Below the pieces are notes generated by a model. That model ran no database searches. It saw nothing but the letters and a program-made list of their open reading frames with translations, and had not been told where the DNA came from. Below are positions 1 through 10,922 of a DNA stretch of 64,000 nt, one piece after another. The stretch comes from Thinopyrum elongatum. Taxonomy: Eukaryota > Streptophyta > Magnoliopsida > Poales > Poaceae. Where the stretch lies: positions 445,147,292 through 445,211,291 of the forward strand of contig CM022297.1 in assembly GCA_011799875.1 (NCBI GenBank). The letters run 5' to 3'. The position numbers and the translations under genes were made by a program. How positions within the stretch are numbered: the first letter of the stretch is position 1; the number at the start of each line of letters is the position of its first letter.

Positions 1-2687
1 CTTAAGCATCGCTACGGGTGAGAAAGTCTCATGGTAGTCAACCCCTTGAACTTGTCGAAAACCTTTCGCAACAAGTCGAGCTTTGTAGACATAACATTAC
101 CATTAGCGTCAGTTTTCTTCTTGAATATCCATTTATTTTCTATGGCTTGCCGATCATCGGGCAAGTCCACCAAAGTCCATACTTTGTTCTCATACATGGA
201 TCCTATTTCAGATTTCATGGCCTCAAGCCATTTATTGGAATCTGGGCTCGTCATAGCTTCTTCATAGTTCGTAGGTTCGCCTTGGTCTAGTAACATGACT
301 TCCAGGACAGGATTACCGTACCACTCTGGTGCGGATCGTGCTCTGGTCGACCTACGAGGTTCAGTAGCAACTTGATCTGAAGTTTCATGATCATTATCAT
401 TTGCTTCCTCTCTAGTTGGTGTAGGCATCTCGGGAACGGATTTCTCTGATGTGCTACTTTCCAATTCGAGAGAAGGTACAATTATCTCATCAAGTTCTAC
501 TTTCCTCCCACTCACTTCTTTCGAGAGAAACTCCTTCTCTAGAAAGGATCCATTCTTGGCAACAAAGATCTTGCCTTCGGATCTATGGTAGAAGGTGTAC
601 CCAATAGCTTCCTTAGGGTATCCTATGAAGATGCACTTCTCCGATTTGGGTTCGAGCTTATCAGGCTGAAGCCTTTTGACATAAGTGTTGCAACCCCAAA
701 CTTTAAGAAACGATAGCTTAGGTTTCTTGCCAAACCACATTTCATATGGTGTCATCTCAACGGATTTATACGGTGCCCTATTTAATGTGAATGCGGCTGT
801 CTCTACTACATAGCCCCAAAACAATAGTGGTAAATCGGTAAGAGATATCATAGAACGCACCATATCCAATAAAGTATGGTTACGACGTTCGGACACACCA
901 TTACGCTGTGGTGTTTCAGGTGGCATGAGTTGTGAAACAATTCCACATCGTTTTAAATGAAGGCCAAACTCGTAACTCAAATATTCGCCTCCGCGATCAG
1001 ATCGTAGAAACTTTATTTTCTTGTTAAGATGATTCTCCACTTCACTCTAAAATTATTTGAACTTTTCAAATGTTTCAGACTTGTGTTTCATCAAGTAGAT
1101 ATACCCATACCTACTCAAATCATCTGTGAAGGTTATAAAATAACGATACCCACCGCGTGCCTCAACACTCATCAGACCGCATATATCGGTATGTATTATT
1201 TTCAATAAGTCATTAGCTCGCTCCATTGTTTCGGAGAACTGAGTTTTAGTCATCATGCCCCTGAGGCATGGTTCGCAAGTATCAAATGATTCATAATCAA
1301 GTGATTCAAAAAGTCCATCCGTATGGAGTTTCTTCATGCGCTTTACACCAGTATGACCTAAACGGCAGTGCCACAAGTATGTTGCACTATCATTATCAAC
1401 TTTGCATCTTTTGGCATCAATATTATGAATATGTGTATCACTACGATTGAGATTCAACAAGAATAGACCACTCATCAAGGGTGCATGACCATAAAAGATA
1501 TTACTCATATAAATAGAACAACCATTATTCTCTGATTTAAATGAATAACCATCTCGTAATAAACAAGATCCAAATATAATGTTCATGCTCAACGCGGACA
1601 CCAAATAACAATTATTGAGGTCTAAAACTAACCCCGAGGGTAGATGTAGAGGTAGCGTGCCGACGGCGATCACATCGACCTTGGAACCATTCCCGACGCG
1701 CATCGTCACCTCGTCCTTAGCCAATCTTCATTTATTCCGCAGCTCCTGTTTTGAGTTACAAATATGAGCAACCGAACCAGTATCAAATACCCAGGCGCTG
1801 CTACGAGCATTAGTAAGGTACACATCAATAACATGTATATCAAATATACCTTTGTTCACTTTTCCATCCTTCTTATCCGTCAAGTATTTGGGGCAGTTCC
1901 GCTTCCAGTGACCATTCCCTTTGCAGTAGAAGCACTCAGTTTCAGGCTTGGGTCCAACTTTGGGCTTCTTCACGAGAGTGCCAACTTGCTTGCCATTCTT
2001 CTTGAAGTTCCCTTTCTTTCCCTTGCCCTTTTTCTTGAAACTAGTGGTCTTGTTAACCATCAACACTTGATGCTCTTTCTTGATTTCTACCTCCGCGACC
2101 TTAAGCATTGCGAAGAGCTCAGGAATCGTTTTATTCATCCCTTGCATATTATAGTTCATCACGAAGCCTTTGTAGCTTGGTGGCAGTGATTGAAGAACTT
2201 TGTCAATAACACCATCAATTGGAAGATCAACTCCTAGCTGAGTCAAGTGGTTATGATACCCAGATATTTTGAGTATGTGTTCACTGACAGAACTGTTCTC
2301 CTCCATCTTGCAGTTATAGAACTTGTTGGAGACTTCATATCTCTCAACCCGGGCATTTTCTTGAAATAATAACTTCAAATCTTGGAACATCTCATATGCT
2401 CCATGATGTTCAAAACATCTTTGAAGTCCCGGTTCTAAGCCGTAAAGCATGGCACACTGAACTATCGAGTAGTCATCAGATCGAGCTCGCCAGACGTTCA
2501 TAACATCTGCTTCAGCTCCTGCAGCAAGTCTGTCACCCAGCGATGCATTAAGGACATAATTCTTCTGTGCAGCAATGAGGATAATCCTCAAGTTACGGAC
2601 CCAGTCCATGTAGTTGCTACCATCATCTTTCAACTTAGCTTTCTCTAGGAACACATTAAAATTCAGGGGAACGGTAGCTCGGGCCAT
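1..2687 (-). pseudogene. Copia gag-pol polyprotein remnant of A1 (gag, zinc knuckle, protease, integrase, start of RT)
   Basis: The start is the ATG at 2687 (MARATVPLNFNVFLEKAK), the same gag start as in the other two Angela copies here. Domains in order: gag; CCHC zinc knuckle CFYCKGNGHWKRNC near 1900-1940; aspartic protease motif WVFDTGSVAHIC near 1765-1800; GAG-pre-integrase LWHCRLGHTGVKRMKK near 1325-1380; integrase with HTDICG near 1190, SDRGGEY near 990 and NGVSERRN near 890. The 2687, 1724 and 1040 segments share one frame, interrupted by TGA at 1728-1730 and TAA at 1053-1055. A one-base deletion near 91-93 shifts the frame just as the reverse transcriptase begins. In a working element it would make virus-like particle, protease and integration proteins. 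This copy cannot. Confidence 0.9.
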
Positions 2688-3889
2688 TGATCTACAACAT
2701 AGATATGCAAAACTATAAGACTAAGTCCATGATAAATTAAGTTCAATTAATCAAATTACTAATGAACTCCCACAAAAATAAATATCCCTCAAGTTATCTA
2801 ACTGATACGTGATCCAAATCAACTAACCCATGTCCGATCATCACGTGAGATGGGGTAGTCATCAATGGTGAACATCTCTATGTTGATCATATCTACTATA
2901 TGACTCACGTTCGACCTTTCGGTCTCCAGTGTTCCGAGACCATGTCTGTACATGCTAGGCTCGTGAAGTTTAACCCTAGTATTCTGCATGTGCAAAACTG
3001 TCTTACACCCGTTGTATGTGAACATAGAGTCTATCACACCCGATCATCATGAGGTGCTTCGATACGACGAACTTTGGCAACGGTGCATACTCTGGGAGAA
3101 CACTTTTATCTTGAAATTTAGTGAAGGGGTCATCTTATAATGCTACCGCCGTTCTAAGCAAAATAAGATGCATAAAGGATAAATATCACATGCAATCAAA
3201 ATATGTGACATGATATGGTCATCATAATCTTGTGCTTTTGATCTCCATCTCCAAAGCATCGTCATGATCTCCATCGTTGCGTCGGGGTCATCTCGCCAAC
3301 TATTACTTCTACAACTATTGCTAACGCATAGCGATAAAGTAAAGCAATTACATGGCGATTGCACTTCATACAATAAAGAGACAACCCTAAGGCTCCTGCC
3401 AGTTGTCGATATTACAAAACATGATCATCTCATACATCAACATATATCACATCATATCTTGACCATATCACATCACAACATGCCCTGCAAAAACAAGTTA
3501 GACGTCCTCTACTTTGTTGTTGCAAGTTTTACGTGGCTGCTACGGGCTTCTAGCAAGAACCGTTCTTACATACGCAAAAACCACAACGGTGTTTCATCAA
3601 GTTTGCTGTTTTAACCTTCTTCAAGGACCGGCCGTAGTCAAAATCGATTCAACTAAAGTAGGAGAAACAGACACCTGCCAGCCACCTTTATGCAAAACAA
3701 GTTGCATGTCTGTCGGTGGAACCGGTCTTATGTGCGTGGACATGTAAGGTTGGTCCGGGCCGCTTCATCCCACAATACCTCCGAATCAAAATAAGACGTT
3801 GGTGGTAAGTAGTATGACTATCACCGCCCACAACTCTTTGTGTTCTACTCGTGCATATCATCTACGCATAGACCTGGCTCGGATGCCAC
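2688..3889 (-). other. Untranslated leader of A1 with initiator-Met primer binding site
   Basis: About 1.2 kb non-coding leader between the 5' LTR and gag. On the minus strand the LTR is followed after one base by TGGCATCCGAGCC (3888-3876), a diverged match to the initiator-methionine tRNA 3' end used by Copia elements. The leader aligns by eye with those of A2 and A3 (for example the ATGAGATGATCATGTTTTGT stretch). ORFs here are chance frames. Confidence 0.8.
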
Positions 3890-5634
3890 TGTTGGGAAAC
3901 GTTGCATGGAAAACAAAAAAAATTCTACGCACACGCAAGATCTATCCATGGAGATGCATAGCAACGAGAGGGGAGAGTGTGTCTACGTACCCTCGTAGAT
4001 CGTAAGCGGAAGCGTTTGTTAACGCGGTTGATGTAGTCGAACTTCTTCGCGCTCCAACCGATCGAGTACCGAACGTATGGCACCTCCGCGTTCAGCACAC
4101 GTTCAGCTCGGTGACGTCCTCCGCCTTCTTGATCCAGCAAGACGGCGAGGTATTGGATGAGTTCCGACAGCACGACGGCGTGGTGACGGTGATGGTGAAG
4201 CTATCTCCACAGGGCTTTGCCTAAGCACTACGAAAATATGACCGAGGGTGTAAACGGTGGAGGGGGGCGCCGCACACGACTAAGCAATTGTTGTGGTTGT
4301 GCTAGGCGCCCCTCTCCCACATATATATAGGTGGGGGAGAAGGGAGAGGTCAAGGGGCGCCCCAAGTAGGTCCAAAACCTACTTGGGCTCCTTCCCTTGG
4401 CCGCGCCCCCCCTTCCATATTTGCCGGAGGGGGGAAGGAAAGCGGGGAGAGGGAAGGAAGGGGGAGGCCGAATCCCCCCTTTCCTTTCCCCAGTTGGCCG
4501 GTTGCCATAGGGGGGTGCGCCAGCTCCTTGTGGGTTGGTGTGCTCCCCTCTAATGGCCCAGTAGGCCCATTACCCTCCCGGGGGTGTCCGGTACCCCCTC
4601 CGGTATTCCGATGACTACCCAGTACACTCCGAAACACTTTCGGTGTCCGAATACCATCGTCCTATATATCAATCTTTACCTCTTGACCATTTCGAGACTC
4701 CTCGTCATGTCCGTGATCTCATCCGGGACTCCGAACAACATTCGGTCACCAAATCATATAACTCATATAACACTATATTGTCAACAAATGTTAAGCGTGC
4801 GGACCCTACGGGTTCGAGAACTATGTAGATATGACCGAGACACCTCTCCGGTCAATAACCAATAGCGGAACCTGGATGCCCATATTGGCTCCTACATATT
4901 CTACGAAGATCTTTATCGGTCGAACCTTATGACAACATACGTAATTCCCTTTGTCCATCGGTATGTTACTTGCCCGAGATTCGATCATCGGTATCTTCAT
5001 ACCTAGTTCAATCTCGTTACGGTCAAGTCTCTTTACTCGTTTCGTAATACATCATCTTGCAACTAACTCCTTAGTCACTTTGCTTGCAAGGCTTCTTATC
5101 ATGTGTATTACCGAGAGGGCCCAGAGATACCTCTCCGATACTCGGAGTGACAAATCCTAATCTCGATCTATGTCAACTCAACAAACACCTTCGGAGATAC
5201 CTGTAGAGCATCTTTATGATCACCCAGTTACGTTGTGACGTTTGATAGCACACAAGGTATTCCTCCAGTATCCGGGAGTTGCATAATCTCATAGTCGAAG
5301 GAATATGTATTTGTCATCAAGAAAGCAATAGCAATAAACTGAACGATTAATATGCTAAGCTAACGGATGGGTCTTGTCCATCACATCATTCTTCTAATGA
5401 TGTGATCCCGTTATCAAATAACAACACATGTCTATGGTTAGGAAACCTTAACCATCTTTGATCAACGAGCTAGTCTAGTAGAGGCTTACTAGGGACACGG
5501 TATTTGTTTATGTATTCACACATGTATTTAAGTTTCTGATCAATACAATTCTAGCATGAATAATAAACCTTTATCATGAATAAGAAAATATAAAATAACA
5601 ACTTTATTATTGCCTCTAGGGGATATTTCCTTCA
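3890..5634 (-). repeat. 5' LTR of A1 (1745 bp)
   Basis: Bounded by TG...CA: minus-strand start at 5634, end at 3890 (plus strand TGTTGGGAAAC at 3890). A TATATATA core lies at about 4320-4330, followed on the minus strand by GC-rich leader sequence. It matches the A3 LTR at 61120-62875 along its length by eye. GC-rich ORFs at 4293-4637 are not genes. Confidence 0.88.
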
Positions 5635-7345
5635 CATATCCTTAGGGATAAATGAGGTGTAGTCATTAAACGCCCAAAGCTCTTGTTTAGTTGTATTATC
5701 TTAATTATCGAGGCAACCTCACGCGATGGATAGGGCCTGCGGTAGGACAACTGATTCTTGGCGTAGGACTCGTGCTGGTGAAGATGTTATTTGGACACAT
5801 CCCTCACTTTGATCCGTAACAAGCACATCTCGATGGGTGACTTTCAGCGCACAAATTAATATCTCATTTGATCCCAGCGTAAATACAAGGTTGTAAGCAT
5901 ACGACCTCATACCCGTACCTCTTTTTATTATAAGTGTTTGAATCAGTAGTTGCTTGCTGATACGGTCAAAAGCTGGATTTGACACTTTGACAAAAACTTG
6001 CTAGAGACCATCGCTTCAAGGGCATCTTCCTCTCGTGGGTTCGATAACCCAGGGTCACCTCTCGGGATATAGGTGCGGGATACTCTTTTCTGTTCCAATA
6101 CCGGATCAAGAAAAGGAGGTATCAGCGCTTCGACCCACTGCTTCCACGCGGCGACAAGGATTTGTCGGGCATGCACACCTCAGGAGGAACTCGTGGTCAC
6201 GGATAGATCTGACACAGCCTCACTGCCCCCGAGTGAACCCGCCATGGGTGGAGGTGATGCGCGCGTGCAGGTGCTGAAGGCTCACATGTGCATGAGTTCA
6301 TACAGGAAGAAGAAAGGCTCAGCCTCAGCCAAGCCCGATCTGTTGTTAGTGTGCGCGCGCGTGTTGTTGCAAGGACACAACACCTTCATAGACTAAACGG
6401 AGCAGGGCGACACACGGGGGCGGTGACGGGGACGGGGCACGCTCTCTGACTCATTGTTCCAGCGTGAGGAAATGCCCAGAGACCATGCCACACCGATGGA
6501 TATGGGAAAGTTGGCGAGCCTACTACAAAAGGAGTGGGAGGGGAACGATGGATCTCGCCAAACTACAATCACTCGCCAGAGGCAACGTATTGCCGGATGT
6601 ATACATCGGGGGAGGGAAACGGCGGAGGGAAGAACCGGGGAAGAAGACTCAACTGACAGGTGGGTCCCACGTCCACCTCAGCGCACATGCACGGAACCGC
6701 AACTCAACAACGCTGAATGGACCCCCACCGGTTAGAAATGCTAATTAAAGGGTCATCGCTCTGTGATTAGTGTTATTTGCAAAAGGGTGTTTTTTGCACA
6801 CAGAAAATGCGGTTGTTTTTTGCAATCAACTCTTCAGAATCTAGACCACAGAAATATCTTATACACAGTCCACCCAACATATACTACTAGTACATGTGTA
6901 CGATCCGACTGTGATGGCCATCTGTGCGTGCGGTCATGAAACAAGCGTGCCTTTAGCTACATCAATCAAACATGAGCCCCACGTCATAGATCTTGCTAAC
7001 AATAATGTCACCACCATTAGAGATGCTTCATGCTTCCTTAGAAAACACTAAAAGTTGTAGTACTACTACTACTATGCTCTTGAAAAGACGCATTTTGGAG
7101 CTTGGGCCACCCACCCTTTGCTTAAAGCGATGTGATGTGGACGCCACTAGAGATTCTTCCTAGGAAGGTCCAACGTGCAATCACGAGTCACCAGTGCAGG
7201 GGGGCATCCACGCTACGATGACATGGAAAAATCAGTGATGCCAGATGCAACTGCACAAGAACGTGGACAACACGCCGCAAAAAGCTTAGTCGGCAAGCAC
7301 ACGCAGGCCCCGCTACCCCGTACTTGTATGAGCATATAAGTACGG

Positions 7346-7352
7346 TATAAAA
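7346..7352 (+). promoter_or_regulatory. Possible TATA box (TATAAAA)
   Basis: TATAAAA lies about 270 bases upstream of the ATG at 7618. A G-box core CACGTGGG is near 7438, and a CT-rich stretch (7475-7495) follows, as in many grass 5' UTRs. This is suggestive only. Confidence 0.25.
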
Positions 7353-7617
7353 CAAGTGGACGTGCATGTGAAAGATTCTTAACGTGGCACGGGCGGTACA
7401 AAATACTGTCGGGTTGTCACGCGAGGGTGTTTGATCCGCACGTGGGAAACGATAACCAAGCCAGAGCCGTGCCGTCTCCCTCCTCTCCTCTTCGCCTGCG
7501 TGATCCCGGCCGTGTCAACGGCGCACCAAGTCAAGCATGGCATCGCACTGCTGCGGGCAGCTAGCTAGCGGTACGCGGCCTTGAAGGAAAATCTAGCTGC
7601 TTCCGTCGCGGAACGAC

Positions 7618-7755
7618 ATGGACGCCCGCCGCCTCTCCTCCGTCGCCAACAGCGTTTCCACCTTCATTCGCTCGCTCGCGCCGTCACTTTCTCCCGAGAT
7701 TTCGCCGTTTCTTTCGTGCCAACGTATCCTTCCTGTAACGACGCAAGCAATTTAG
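7618..7755 (+). CDS. Possible truncated first exon / small ORF, 45 codons, unknown
   Basis: I do not recognise this gene. From the ATG at 7618 the frame begins MDARRLSSVANSVSTFIRSL and stops at TAG 7753-7755. The start is rich in Arg, Ser and Ala and lacks acidic residues after Asp2, a composition like an organelle transit peptide. The codons are GC-rich at the third position (GCC, CGC, CTC, TCC), like grass first exons, while sequence after about 7735 loses that character. CTGTAACG near 7735 could be a splice donor. A TATA box and CT-rich leader lie upstream. It could be the 5' end of a host gene whose remainder was lost, or chance. The frame is too short to judge further. Confidence 0.22.
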   Translation: MDARRLSSVANSVSTFIRSLAPSLSPEISPFLSCQRILPVTTQAI

Positions 7756-9150
7756 TGGCTTGCACTTCTTGGTTTGACTTTGGCGCCCCCCTGTGACGCA
7801 CTTTGACTTTAGCGCTACGTACCTCCCACTTGACCAAGCCTCGGCCGCCGCCGCCGCAGCCCAAATTTCCTCCCGTTGAGTTGTCACATGCTGCCAAAGG
7901 AAAAAAATCCGTCTCTCACTGACAGGCCCGTCACTGAATTATGCGCGGTGTCAAAAGTAAAAATGAAATAAAACTCGCGTGCCACCTTCACCTTGTAGAC
8001 TACTGACGACGCAGATACCTTGTACTCCAGTGTCAGTACCGATCGACAGCAGAATGATACAACACCACCACGCCGTTGCGATCTCGCGACGCCGACGTGG
8101 TGCGGCAGTGCCTACCAATAACTACTGTCAGCTGCAGTGCCACCTCTTTGTCTTGTCTCCTCGCTGGACCCTCCTCACCAAGAACCGAGCTTTCCCTCCT
8201 GCGCGACCGGAGCGGCCGTGGGGGGCCTCGACCAGACCGGGAGCGCGACAGGCGCGCCGAACCTACAGGAGGACTCAGACGAGACGGCGGCGGCTGTAGC
8301 TGTTTCGTACTGGATTATCCTGTATGCGCCACAGCTTCCGTTCGCCTGTCTGGTCCGCGCTCAGCGCCTGCTGGCAACCAGGCCGTCGGGGTCTAGCTGT
8401 GCCAGTGAGGATGACCTTCGGTGAGAATCCTAGCTAGCGACGGCCTGCCGACAGCCGACCCACCGCCGGCCGACGATGGTGTCGCGGTCCCGGTGACTTC
8501 TACGGCCACGCCCACGGCTACGGCTCCTCCGCCGCAGACAAGTCGTGGGCAGCGCGAGAGGGAAGCTAACCCGATGTTTTAAGCTCTTCTTTCTAGGGCC
8601 TGTCCGCGCATGGTTACCACCATTGACATGTCGATCGTGACGGCCAAGTTTTGGAGATATGCCCTCGCCGATGAGCCGATCCCGGAACATGCACGGCCAC
8701 GAATGACACCCGCCGGGCCGGCCGTGTCGCGACGTCAGCCGCTCTTTCCGTCGCCAGCGCAGCGGGTGGGTGGGCATGGTCGGGACTCACGGGCCGACGT
8801 TTTTGGTCCGGTGTCCAGTCAGTTCTAGACAAAAGAGAAGTGACCGGTACCCCATTTTTGTATGTGACACATGGTACTATAACGTTCCTATTTCAGTATA
8901 GTTTTATGTGGAGTGTCTTAGAGCAACTCTAATTTGGTCCTCTAGAATTTAGAGAAAGATTCGGACGAGTATTTTTTAACTAAATTTATTAATTTATTGG
9001 CCAGCGACATAAACTTCACTACATCTCACAAGCTCCATCAATTCTTCGCTAAGAAAACCGATCAAAAGAAAATTACAAAAAAAATTACACATTTGAATAG
9101 AAAAACAACTTCCTAGCTGCTCCTACTAGTCCGGTCAATGCTTTCTCTGT

Positions 9151-9471
9151 GGGCGCGTTTGGTAGGCTGCACACAGTCCACCCATGCCCAGGCGGGATGA
9201 AAAAAACCCGTTTGGTTGCGTGCAAGGACGTCTGGCTCGCATCGGCATGAAACTTAAAGCATCTCAGAGCTTGGCTCGCTGGGAACGCTTGAATCGGCCG
9301 TTTCCAGCCAGCCAGGCTGACTCGATCGTAAAAGCTGGTCCCGGCATAGGGCACGGTGAAGGAAAGATTCCGGCGGAGATGGTGGGAGACGAATATCGGT
9401 GGAGGCGAGATGGCGAAATATACCCTGGCTTTAGGATAAGCCCTTCCTCTGTTCTTGGCACTGGCGGCGGC
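9151..9471 (+). mobile_element. Left end of a PIF/Harbinger DNA transposon (TIR GGGCGCGTTTGGT)
   Basis: GGGCGCGTTTGGTAGG at 9151 matches the inverse of the right-hand end at 63311-63322 (GGGTGCGTTTGGTTGA on the minus strand). This is the terminal type seen in grass Harbinger elements, and a Harbinger transposase lies between the two. The flanking three bases are TGT on the left and TAT on the right, an imperfect target-site match. The arm is then interrupted by S1 at 9472. That these arms and the transposase form one element is inference from order and orientation. Confidence 0.55.
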
Positions 9472-10881
9472 TGATACGTCTTTGTCGTATCTATTTTTCC
9501 TAACGCTTTTGCTCTTGTTTTGAACTCTAATTTGCATGATTTGAATGAAACTAACCCGGACTGACGATGTTTTCAGCAGAACTACCATGGTGTTGTTTTT
9601 GTGCAGAAATAAATGTTCTCAGAATGGAACGAAACTTTTTGGAGAATTGTTTTACAATAAAAGAAAAATACTGGAGTCAAGAACCACCGGAGGAGGGCCC
9701 CTGACTGGGCACAAGACACCAGGGTGCCCCCCCCTCTGGCGCGCCTTGGTGGGTTATCCCCACCTCGTGGCCCCGCAGACCCTAATTTCGACGCTATAAA
9801 ATCCTATTTTCAGGGGAAAAAATCAACGAGAAAGTTTTATCGCGTTTCACGATACGGAGCCGCCGCCACCTCCTGTTCTTCATCGAGAGGCCAGATCTGG
9901 AGCCCGTTCGGGGCTCCGGAGAGGGGAATCTTTGGTCTTCATCATCACCAACCCTCCTTCATCACCAATTCCATGATGCTCCCCACCGGGAGTGAGTAAT
10001 TCCTTCGTAGGCTCGCTGGTCGGTGAGGAGTTGGATGAGATTCATTATGTAATCGAATTAGTTTTGTTAGGGCTTGATCCCTAGTATCCAGTATGTTCTG
10101 AGATTGATGTTGTTATGACTTTGCCATGCTTAATGCTTATCACTAGGGCCCGAGTGTCATGATTTCAGATCTGAACCGTTTATGTTTTCACCATTATATC
10201 TATATTATAGATCTGATCTTGCAAATCATATTCACCTATTACGTGTTATGATCCGTAAACCCCAATGTGACAGTAATTGGGATACTTTCCGATGATAACC
10301 ATAGTTTGAGGAGTTCATGTATTCACTATGTGTTAATGCTTTGTTCCGGTTCTCTATTAAAAGGAGGCCTTAATATCCCTTAGTTTCCTTATGGACCCCG
10401 CTGCCACGGGAGGGTAAGACAAAAGATGTCATGCAAGTTCTTTCCATAAGCACGTATGACTATTTACGGAATACATGCCTACATTTTATTTGTGAATTGG
10501 AGATAGTTTTGTATCGCCCTAGGTTATGACTGTTATATGATGAATATCATCCAACGAATTCACCGATCCAATGTCTACGAATTTTGTACATATTATTCTT
10601 GCTAATTTACTACTGCTGTTGTTACTGTTACACTTGCTACAAAATCATTGCTATCACTGTTACCGCTACTGCTACTGTTACCACTACTATCAAAACTATC
10701 ATATTACTGTGCTGCTGATCACCTTGCTGCAGATATTTAATCTCCAGGTGTGGTTGAATTGACAACTCAACTGCTAATACTTACAAATATTCTTTGGCTC
10801 CCCTTGTGTCGAATCTATAAATTTGGGTTGAATACTCTACCCTCTAAAACTGTTGCGATCCCCTATACTTGTGGGTTATCA
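9472..10881 (+). repeat. 5' LTR of S1 (1410 bp)
   Basis: Starts TGATACGTCTTTGTCG and ends CTATACTTGTGGGTTATCA. The 3' LTR starts TGATACGTCTCTGTCG at 47391 and has the same end. It contains a GC-rich hairpin region near 9715-9755, a TATA box near 9795, and a low-complexity run of TGTTACTGTTAC/CTGCTAC triplets at about 10610-10690. Confidence 0.88.
9794..9804 (+). promoter_or_regulatory. LTR TATA box of S1
   Basis: CTATAAAATCC lies just after the GC-rich hairpin of the LTR and is preserved in the 3' LTR near 47715-47725. It is a plausible core promoter that would define the U3/R boundary. Confidence 0.5.
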
Positions 10882-10892
10882 AGACCTTTTTC

Positions 10893-10910
10893 TGGCGCCG
10901 TTGCCGGGGA
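10893..10910 (+). other. Primer binding site of S1 (TGGCGCCGTTGCCGGGGA)
   Basis: Eleven bases after the LTR end. The sequence is the Athila-type PBS complementary to the 3' end of tRNA-Asp, which fixes the element on the plus strand. Confidence 0.8.
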
Positions 10911-10922
10911 GCATAGCTATAT

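Larger units (their letters stand above)
1..5634 (-). mobile_element. Angela/BARE-type Copia retrotransposon A1 (5' LTR, leader, partial gag-pol)
   Basis: Minus-strand Ty1/Copia element cut by the left window edge, so the RT/RNase H end and 3' LTR are not visible. Reading leftwards: 5' LTR (5634-3890), primer binding site (3888-3871), about 1.2 kb leader, then gag-pol from 2687. The LTR terminus on the minus strand starts TGAAGGAAATATCCCC and is followed by the AGAGGCAATAATAAAG stretch typical of Triticeae Angela/BARE/WIS LTRs. The flanking five bases at 5635-5639 are CATAT, but the other target-site copy lies outside the window. The coding part carries two in-frame stops and a frameshift, so this copy is not autonomous. 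The family name is by recognition. Confidence 0.9.
5635..9150. other. Unassigned, low-copy-looking interval between A1 and the Harbinger left end
   Basis: No recognisable transposon protein, terminal repeat or RNA gene is seen. 5640-6200 is mixed composition, with a stretch near 6035-6090 (GTGGGTTCGATAACCC) that recalls Triticeae LTR ends and may be an eroded LTR. 6400-6760 is moderately GC-rich with short frames only. 6760-7100 is AT-rich. 7340-7760 has a TATA box, a G-box and a small ORF. 7800-8830 is GC-rich with overlapping frames on both strands and no consistent coding signal. 8830-9150 is AT-rich. Part of this could be displaced promoter or gene-edge sequence. Confidence 0.4.

Noticed and set aside
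5943..6396. Frames of 77-107 codons left of the promoter-like patch
   Set aside because: No motif, overlapping on both strands, possibly an eroded LTR end; not supported as genes.
7979..8832. Several 70-115 codon frames on both strands
   Set aside because: Mutually overlapping frames in GC-rich sequence with no recognised domain; left as unassigned.
10571..10762. 63-codon Leu/Tyr-rich ORF in the S1 5' LTR
   Set aside because: Translation of a TGTTACTGTTAC-type simple repeat inside the LTR.
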